This document shows, piece by piece, positions 42,106 through 48,050 of a stretch of 48,050 nt of DNA (within the stretch, counting starts at the first letter, position 1; the number at the start of each line of letters is the position of its first letter). The stretch is from DASVRZ01 sp038228695 (GTDB lineage Bacteria > Verrucomicrobiota > Verrucomicrobiia > Chthoniobacterales > DASVRZ01): contig JBBRPA010000028.1 of the NCBI GenBank assembly GCA_038228695.1, positions 1 through 48,050 on the forward strand, given 5' to 3'. Below the pieces are notes generated by a model that worked only from the letters and a program-made list of their open reading frames with translations, did no database searches and was not told the origin of the DNA. The translations under genes were made by a program, and so were the position numbers.

Positions 42106-44446
42106 CACTTCCCGGATGGCGCTCATTGCCGCGCTTTTTGTCTTCGTCGCTGCTGGTTTGTCGCGAATCAGCTTCAACGTCGATATCCTCAAGCTGCTCC
42201 CAATACATCTTCCACAGGTCGAGGGACTCGGGATTTTTCTAAAAACCTTTTCGCTCCCGAACGAGTTGATCGTCACAATCACCGCGCCGGATTCTACTTC
42301 CGCCGGCCAGGTGGCCGAGGAACTAACGGCCCGTTTGCGAGCGCGTCCAGATTTGGTTCGCCGGGCGGTTAGCGAGGCGCCTTGGGAAAAAAATCCGGGC
42401 GACATGGCGGAGCTGCTCGCGGTCCTTTTGCTGAATCAGCCGCCGTCCGAAGTGCGCGCTTTGGTGGAGAAAATGTCCTCAGAGAACGCGCCCGCCACTG
42501 TTCGAGAGACCCTCGAAAAACTCAATGATTCATTCTCGCCGCAGGAGGTCGCGTTGCTCAGCTACGACCCCTACCGGTTGTCCGCCGCACTCTCCGAATC
42601 TGGGCTGATGGCGACCGCAAGCCAATCCGAATTTTCCTCGGCCGATGGCACTTTCCGAGTCCTCTATGTGGAGGCCGCGCCAGTCCTAACCAATTACAAA
42701 AAAGCAATCGCTTGGATCAACGAGATCAAAGGGATCGCTCGCGGAGCCAACCTGCCTCCTAACATCCAGATCGGCTTCACCGGCGAGCCCAGCTTTGTCG
42801 CCGATATTTCGAGCACTATGGAATGGGACATGGCCTCTTCCGGATTCATCACCTTGCTCGTTATCGCGCTCATTTTCTGGTCGTGCTATCGCCGCGCGAA
42901 ACCATTGCTCGATCTGCAATTCATGCTCGCCCTCATCTTCGCGATCTCGCTTGCGGCGGCCGGACTTTTCCTCAAACAACTCACCGTTATCGGCGTCGGG
43001 TTTGCGTCCATCATGATTGGTCTGAGCGTCGATTACGGCTATCTCATTTACCAGAAATCACTCCGCCACGAAGGCACCCTGCGCGAACTGCAAATGGCTT
43101 GCCTGCAAAATATTATGTGGACCGCCGGAACCACCGCTGCGGCGTTTTTCGCGCTCAACCTGAGCAGTCTGCCGGGCCTGTCGCAGTTGGGAAATCTCGT
43201 CGGCATCGGAGTGATCGTGGGCGGCGCGGTCATGCTCCTCGTCTTTGCGCCCATCGCCATGAAATGGAAAAAAGTAACTCCTCGCGAAGTCTGGTTGGAG
43301 AAGAAAATGCGTTCGCCGGAGTTTTTGCGTGGAGCATTTTGGCTGACCGTATTACTTGTTGCCGGGCTCGGTTCTGCGCTCGTATTCCGTGGTCTGCCGC
43401 AAGTCGATGCTTCAGCGCAATCACTTCGACCACGCCACAGCGAGGCCTACGAAGCAATGGACGTTCTTTCGGCGAGACTCACGGATGAAACTAGTTTGCT
43501 GAGTCTTGTCGTGACTGGGTCGAGCGAGCAGGAAGTCTGGGAAAAGCTAACTCTCACAGAGAAAAAAATCCGCGAAGCTAAGGCCGCCGGCGACGTGCTC
43601 AACTTCCGCTCACCGTTGCCACTCTGGCCCGCGCCGGAGAACCAGCGGATCAACCTAGCCGAGCTCCAACCTCTGGCTCACGAACTTCCGCGCTTGCGCG
43701 AAACGGTACTTGCGGCCGGGTTCACCGAGCCGTCATTTCTTCTCACGGCAAAAGTGTTAGAAACAATCGCCAACTGGAAGAACCCGCCGATTTGGCCAGA
43801 GAACGAAGCAAGCCAATGGATTTACCGCCGCATCGCGAAACGCACCGATGGAAAATTTGTCGCGCTGGGAATCGTCACGCCTCTCGCAGGTCGCGAGGAC
43901 GCTGTGGTGCGCGCGGTGCAAAGTCCGGGCGTCTGGCTGGTGAGTTGGAACCAATTGGGCTCGGAGTTGCAGCGAGTGATTCCGGGTGAGTTTCAACGGC
44001 TGATCCTCGGTTTGCTCGGGATCGTTTTGCTGCTGCTTGGTTTCGCATTTGGTGGGGTTCGCGATTTGCTCGTCCTCCTAACCACGCTGGGTTTGGTTTT
44101 CATTTCCTTGCTCGGCGCAATGAGTTGGCTGGGGATGAGTTGGAATTTCTTCAATCTCGCTGCGATCCTGCTCCTTCTCGGAACTGGGATCGATTATGCG
44201 ATCTTGCTCCTCCTCGCGCTGAAACGAAACGGTGGCGATATCCCAGCCGCGCGGCAATCGCTCGGGCTGGTGATTTTTCTCTGCGCCGGATCAGCCGCTG
44301 CGGGTTTCGGCACGATCAGTTGGGCGAACAATCAGGGCCTCGCTAGTCTAGGTCAAACCTGCGCTCTGGGTCTCGCGATTGACGCGCTGGTCTCTGTTTT
44401 TCTGCTGCCGGAGATCTGGAAACTGAGCCGTTGGAAACGAGGCTAA
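42092..44446 (+). CDS. MMPL/RND family exporter
   Basis: 784 residues. There is one N-terminal membrane segment, then a long periplasmic domain and two membrane clusters. Each half carries a GxxxDY motif (I-G-L-S-V-D-Y-G-Y-L and G-T-G-I-D-Y-A-I-L-L), the proton-relay Asp region of MMPL pumps. It is coupled with the LolA-like gene upstream. MMPL pumps in pigment loci export or anchor lipidic products to the outer membrane (inference from context). The stop codon overlaps the convergent methyltransferase stop at 44443-44446. Confidence 0.9.
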   Translation: MRRTNTSRMALIAALFVFVAAGLSRISFNVDILKLLPIHLPQVEGLGIFLKTFSLPNELIVTITAPDSTSAGQVAEELTARLRARPDLVRRAVSEAPWEKNPGDMAELLAVLLLNQPPSEVRALVEKMSSENAPATVRETLEKLNDSFSPQEVALLSYDPYRLSAALSESGLMATASQSEFSSADGTFRVLYVEAAPVLTNYKKAIAWINEIKGIARGANLPPNIQIGFTGEPSFVADISSTMEWDMASSGFITLLVIALIFWSCYRRAKPLLDLQFMLALIFAISLAAAGLFLKQLTVIGVGFASIMIGLSVDYGYLIYQKSLRHEGTLRELQMACLQNIMWTAGTTAAAFFALNLSSLPGLSQLGNLVGIGVIVGGAVMLLVFAPIAMKWKKVTPREVWLEKKMRSPEFLRGAFWLTVLLVAGLGSALVFRGLPQVDASAQSLRPRHSEAYEAMDVLSARLTDETSLLSLVVTGSSEQEVWEKLTLTEKKIREAKAAGDVLNFRSPLPLWPAPENQRINLAELQPLAHELPRLRETVLAAGFTEPSFLLTAKVLETIANWKNPPIWPENEASQWIYRRIAKRTDGKFVALGIVTPLAGREDAVVRAVQSPGVWLVSWNQLGSELQRVIPGEFQRLILGLLGIVLLLLGFAFGGVRDLLVLLTTLGLVFISLLGAMSWLGMSWNFFNLAAILLLLGTGIDYAILLLLALKRNGGDIPAARQSLGLVIFLCAGSAAAGFGTISWANNQGLASLGQTCALGLAIDALVSVFLLPEIWKLSRWKRG

Positions 44447-45102
44447 GTCTTCGCTCTTTCGAAGAGGAAGAGATAGCTGTTAAATGGGGTGCGTCCCCAG
44501 AGCGGCCGGATTTCAGATTGGAAGCCCGCCTTGATGAACGGTGCGGCGATTTCCTCGATGCTTAAGTAGTGAACGGCACGGTTTTTCATCCAGCGAATAT
44601 GATGCACGACGCGATCCATGAGCCGTGTGAAGTGAAAACGCCAACTCTCATCGCGAGGGGTGCCCCGGATGAGGCATTTCCCCCCGGGAGGAATCAGCGC
44701 GACGATTTGGCTGAGAAACTTTCTTTGTTCCTCGGCGGTCATGTATTGCAACACGTCGAGAATCACTACGTTCCCGCGAAAATCATGCTCGCTGGCGGCG
44801 TCCTGCACTCGGAAATCAAGATTGGCGTAGTGTTTCCGGGCGATTTCCTGAGCGCTGGCAATTTTCGGGGCATCGTAATCGAGACCGAGGATGGGCGGAG
44901 AGAAGCCACGTTCCCGCAGGTAAAACGCCAGAAATCCCATGCCGCAACCGATGTCGAGCACAGGCAAGGGTGACCCGCGTAAGGCGTCGAGAGTGATGTG
45001 ATACGCCGGATCGCTGCGGATTTTACCGCGAACGTATCCTCGCGTTACACGACTAGGGTAACGGCGGGCGATCCGTTCGATAATGGTAGTTAGTTCCTCC
45101 AT
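44443..45102 (-). CDS. Class I SAM-dependent methyltransferase
   Basis: 219 residues. Motif I is L-D-I-G-C-G-M-G-F near residue 50. G-L-D-Y-D-A-P-K-I and V-V-I-L-D-V-L-Q-Y mark the other SAM contacts. It is the last gene of the coupled AMP-ligase/FAD-oxidoreductase/methyltransferase operon; its start and the oxidoreductase stop share one base (TAATG). In pigment loci such enzymes methylate the aryl head group or intermediates (inference). The substrate is unknown. Confidence 0.88.
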   Translation of the reverse strand: MEELTTIIERIARRYPSRVTRGYVRGKIRSDPAYHITLDALRGSPLPVLDIGCGMGFLAFYLRERGFSPPILGLDYDAPKIASAQEIARKHYANLDFRVQDAASEHDFRGNVVILDVLQYMTAEEQRKFLSQIVALIPPGGKCLIRGTPRDESWRFHFTRLMDRVVHHIRWMKNRAVHYLSIEEIAAPFIKAGFQSEIRPLWGRTPFNSYLFLFERAKT

Positions 45103-46337
45103 TATCGAATCGCTAGGGTGGCCGGATCGGTTTGCCAGATACCGTGGCGAGCCATGAATTGGATGAGCCCGCGACCGTAGCGCGAAAGGGTGGTGCCGCC
45201 GGAAGCCATGCAGGCAATGTTAGATTCGATGTGCCGATTCATCAGACGAGTGAGTGGTGAGTTGAATCGGCGGATGATGTCCTGACCGGTGTGATACATG
45301 GCAAACATCCTCCCGTCGTAGTAGTAGCCGATGAGGTCCATCCAAGCGGTGAGCAACTCGTGAATCTGCCGCGAATACTCCGGGAGATCGTCGAGCTTCT
45401 CGGAAAGAATTTCCGCTGAGCGCAGCGCGAGATACATTCCCGGAGAGAGCATTGGATCAACGAATCCAAAGGCATCGCCGGCCAGCACCCAGCCGGGTCC
45501 GTGCGCCCGTTTCGAGATGAGCTGGTAGTTAGTATAAGTCGCGACGGTTGTGAGGAGGCGGGCATTTTTCGTCACGGCGGCTAGTCTGGGATCGGTGCGC
45601 AGCGCGGTCCGTAAGCGTTCCTCTGGGGTGGTTCCTAACTGGGCGGCGTCGTCGCGCTGGAGCACGATTCCGATCGAGAGTTTGCCCGGGAGCGGAATCC
45701 GCCAACTCCAGCCCGCTTTCATCCGGCCGATCAGCACCTGTCCGAGCGGACCCTCCGTTTCGCATCCCTCGAAATGGCCGAAGTAGGCCACATCTTTCCG
45801 CGGCCCAGTTTCGGTCGGGATGTCGAGGCTGCGGGCAAAGAGCCGGTTTCGGCCCGTGGCATCCACGAGCAGATCGGGGTGTTTTCCGCGCAGCGACGGC
45901 GCCGCGGCGACAGTGTCCGCGCTAAGGGTGATGCGGTCGGGCCGATTAATTTCGAGTTCGGCGCGGAGCGGCACGCGGGTCGCGCCGACCTCGAGCGCGC
46001 GGTCGAGAAGGATGCGATCGAACTCCATTCGCGGGACGTTATAGGCGTAAGTGGGCAGCCCGCATTTCCGGACGGGATCGAAGCAAAAATTAATCGTCTC
46101 GTGTTCGTTCAGCAGAAACGAAACGCCGGGTTTGCGTAGACCGATCGCGGCCACCTGTTCTTCCACGCCCAGTTTGCGGAGGATCGGAATGAGCGCCGGG
46201 ATGAGCGATTCTCCAACGATGAGTTCCGGACGTTTTCCGTCGTCAAAAAGCGTTACCTGATGTCCGGCTTGTGCCAGAAAAATCGCGAGCGCAGAACCAG
46301 ACGGACCGGCCCCGAGAATGGCGACGGATTTTTTCAT
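45102..46337 (-). CDS. FAD-dependent oxidoreductase, halogenase-like
   Basis: 411 residues. The N-terminal Rossmann motif is A-I-L-G-A-G-P-S-G-S-A, then V-G-E-S-L-I-P at 41-47, which resembles the GES/GEAxxP block of flavin halogenases. W210-S-W-R-I-P fits the WxWxIP signature of that family. K69 in L-R-K-P-G-V-S-F lies where the catalytic lysine of halogenases is expected. G-D-A-F-G-F-V-D-P is the second FAD-binding motif. It could be a halogenase or a non-halogenating oxidoreductase of the same fold. It overlaps the AMP-ligase gene by ATGA. Confidence 0.85.
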   Translation of the reverse strand: MKKSVAILGAGPSGSALAIFLAQAGHQVTLFDDGKRPELIVGESLIPALIPILRKLGVEEQVAAIGLRKPGVSFLLNEHETINFCFDPVRKCGLPTYAYNVPRMEFDRILLDRALEVGATRVPLRAELEINRPDRITLSADTVAAAPSLRGKHPDLLVDATGRNRLFARSLDIPTETGPRKDVAYFGHFEGCETEGPLGQVLIGRMKAGWSWRIPLPGKLSIGIVLQRDDAAQLGTTPEERLRTALRTDPRLAAVTKNARLLTTVATYTNYQLISKRAHGPGWVLAGDAFGFVDPMLSPGMYLALRSAEILSEKLDDLPEYSRQIHELLTAWMDLIGYYYDGRMFAMYHTGQDIIRRFNSPLTRLMNRHIESNIACMASGGTTLSRYGRGLIQFMARHGIWQTDPATLAIR

Positions 46338-47683
46338 AACGTCATGGCCCGCTTAATTTTTCCACTCGGGGTCAGCGGCAATTCTTCGACAAAACGAAAT
46401 TCCACCGGCACTTTGTAACGGGCGAGGGACCCGCGACAGGCCGAAGCGAGCGCGGCGATGGACGGCGGAGCAAGCGGATCGGCTGCGATGATTTCCGCCA
46501 CCGGCACCGCTCCGACCTTGGGGTGTTCGCGACCGAAGACGCGCACCGCACGCACCCCAGGATGCGTGCCGAGAACCGCCTCCACTTCTTCCGGGAAACA
46601 TTTCATGCCCGCCACGTTAATCACAGAATGCGACCGGCCTTCCAGATGAAAATCCCCGTCCGCATCCAGCCGCGCGATGTCGCCGGTGCGAAACCAGCCC
46701 GCTTCCAAAATCTCAGCGCGCGTTTGCCACGGCGTTAGATAGGCGTCGAGCATCCCTGGGCCGCGCAAGTAAAGCTGGCCATCGCGCAGGTCGGCAGAAA
46801 AATCGGGAAACGGTTGGCCAATCGACCCGGGCTTTTCCTGTGCGGCATGAAGATTCAAAAACGAGAGCCCGACCTCGATGATGCCAAGCCCTTGCGAGAG
46901 CGGAACCCCATAACGTTTGGCAAATGCCGTTGCCGTGGCCAGCGGGAGCGCCGCCGCCGTGGACACCGCCAGCCGCAGCGTTGGCCAGTCGCGTCCGGAG
47001 GGTTCGGCGGCGAGCAATCCGTGATGAAAGGGCGCGCCGTAAAGGATCGTTCCGCCATGTTCACGGGCGGCGGACAGCACATCCTCGGCGAGGTGCGATT
47101 TTACAATAATCGTCGTCGCCCCACGCCAGAGATAGAGCACGATCGAGACCGCAAAATGATGCGCCATCGGGAGAATCCAGACGATTTTATCGTCGGGCGT
47201 GATCTGCAATCCGCGATTCGCCGCAGTGATCCGCTCTAGCAAACTTTCTTGTGAAAGCACGATCCCTTTGCTCTTCCCCGTGGTGCCGGAACTAAAACGA
47301 ATGAACGCCGGATGGAGTGCCGCCAAAGCCGTTTCATCGAACTCGAGCGGATGGGCCATCGTCACCTCCAAGACCGCCCCATTTTCCTGCACAATCGCTC
47401 CGATCCCGGTCTGACGAATGATTTCTTCCCGCTCCCGCGCGACCAACTCACTGGCCAGCGGAACGAGACATTTTCCTGCTTTTACAATCGCCAGCGCCCA
47501 GACCACATGTTCGATCCCATTTGGGCAATCCAGCCCCACGCGTTGCGCAGAGAGTTTACTGATCCGCTCCGCTGCGTCCTTTACCCGATTCTCCAATTCG
47601 CCATAAGTGAGCGTCTGCTCGTTCCCAATTAGCGCGACAGCATAGCGTGTCGCATTCAGAAAAATGAGTTCGACCAGATTCAC
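46334..47683 (-). CDS. AMP-dependent acyl/aryl ligase (class I adenylate-forming)
   Basis: 449 residues from GTG 47683. Adenylation motifs: F-S-S-G-T-T-G-K-S-K-G-I-V-L near residue 132, G-L-G-I-I-E-V near 275, R-T-G-D-I-A-R-L and the C-terminal P-S-G-K-I-K-R with its catalytic lysine. It activates a carboxylic acid with ATP; in aryl-polyene loci such ligases load the starter aryl acid (inference). It is the first gene of the three-gene minus-strand operon. Confidence 0.92.
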   Translation of the reverse strand: MNLVELIFLNATRYAVALIGNEQTLTYGELENRVKDAAERISKLSAQRVGLDCPNGIEHVVWALAIVKAGKCLVPLASELVAREREEIIRQTGIGAIVQENGAVLEVTMAHPLEFDETALAALHPAFIRFSSGTTGKSKGIVLSQESLLERITAANRGLQITPDDKIVWILPMAHHFAVSIVLYLWRGATTIIVKSHLAEDVLSAAREHGGTILYGAPFHHGLLAAEPSGRDWPTLRLAVSTAAALPLATATAFAKRYGVPLSQGLGIIEVGLSFLNLHAAQEKPGSIGQPFPDFSADLRDGQLYLRGPGMLDAYLTPWQTRAEILEAGWFRTGDIARLDADGDFHLEGRSHSVINVAGMKCFPEEVEAVLGTHPGVRAVRVFGREHPKVGAVPVAEIIAADPLAPPSIAALASACRGSLARYKVPVEFRFVEELPLTPSGKIKRAMTL

Positions 47684-47888
47684 CTCACAAATTTAACCAC
47701 TAAGCGACACGAATGGGCACGAATAAAAAGTGAACGCGAGATCCCCGCCTTCGGTCAAGGCCAACCACCTACGATGGCGGGCATTGTGCTCATCATCCAA
47801 CGGCAATAAGAAACGACGCGCAGCATTCGCATGGAAGATCCAAAATAAAGGGACAGAAAAACTTTCTGACAGAGTTATTTGTCAAAAT

Positions 47889-48050
47889 ATGTTGACTGAC
47901 CCGTAAAACTCCGCAGTCTTCCTCGCAAAAGCCGGGCTTGGGGTTTCCGCTGCTCAAGCTGGTGGGTCTCTTCTCCTTGGCCAGCGGTGCCTTGCTGCAA
48001 GTGGCTCGGGGCACTTTGCGCAACCATGAGAGTCTGCTCTTTCGTCAACT
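47889..48050 (+). mobile_element. Degenerate IS4-family transposase fragment, runs off the window edge
   Basis: From about 47905 the frame reads K-T-P-Q-S-S-S-Q-K-P-G-L-G-F-P-L-L-K-L-V, then G-L-F-S-L-A-S-G-A-L-L and R-N-H-E-S-L-L-F-R-Q-L, the conserved core of IS4-like transposases. Upstream, a different frame (M-L-T-D-P-stop-N-S-A-V-F) resembles the expected preceding residues, so the copy seems frameshifted and truncated. It lies just upstream of the AMP-ligase operon. 47684-47888 shows no other gene. Confidence 0.6.

Overview
The window looks like a chromosomal stretch from a Verrucomicrobiota bacterium (inferred). The basis is a large secreted reprolysin/IPT/lamin-tail protein, a WxxGxW-repeat lipoprotein, a tiny COX24-like basic protein, a DUF4139 protein and a LolA/MMPL-type pigment locus, in a moderately GC-rich background with many GTG/TTG starts. 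I saw no rRNA, tRNA or CRISPR array.

Region 1-5.3 kb is accessory. It holds three small two-gene modules on the + strand: DUF2442/DUF4160, a Phd/YefM antitoxin with a ParE toxin, and YefM/YoeB. Related non-coding repeats lie between them, and one secreted CBM6-like protein is on the opposite strand. The YefM antitoxin gene carries an in-frame stop codon, yet its YoeB toxin looks intact.

Region 5.4-20.1 kb is mostly housekeeping and envelope genes: a TPR protein, a 34-residue COX24-like protein, long-form HisG, a ~1,880-residue secreted metalloprotease/adhesin, PolX, a second DUF4160/DUF2442 pair in the opposite gene order, a DUF192 lipoprotein, FolD, a cyclic-nucleotide-binding protein, a LolD-type ATPase and an RluA-type pseudouridine synthase. 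Region 20.3-24.2 kb is a sugar/polysaccharide operon (GT2, NAD-dependent epimerase, RfbC-like epimerase, DUF4910 zinc-peptidase-like protein) with ATGA overlaps between its last three genes.

Region 24.2-28.3 kb encodes pyruvate dehydrogenase E1-alpha, E1-beta and E2, preceded by a DUF6580 membrane protein. At 28.3-30.3 kb lies mnmG, with a perfect 16-bp parS-like palindrome just upstream and a second inside the gene; this suggests proximity to the replication origin. A strong bidirectional terminator separates it from a GspF/PilC-type gene. Then come a zinc-ribbon protein, trmD, a WxxGxW lipoprotein, a DUF4139 protein, a two-domain FbpB-type ABC permease, a membrane protein, an LTXXQ-like periplasmic protein, hemB and a flippase-like membrane protein.

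Region 41.4-47.7 kb has LolA-like and MMPL exporter genes converging on a translationally coupled AMP-ligase / FAD oxidoreductase (halogenase-like) / methyltransferase operon. This content matches one edge of an aryl-polyene or flexirubin-type pigment locus, though no ketosynthase or carrier protein is in view. The window ends in a degenerate IS4-like transposase fragment that runs off the edge.
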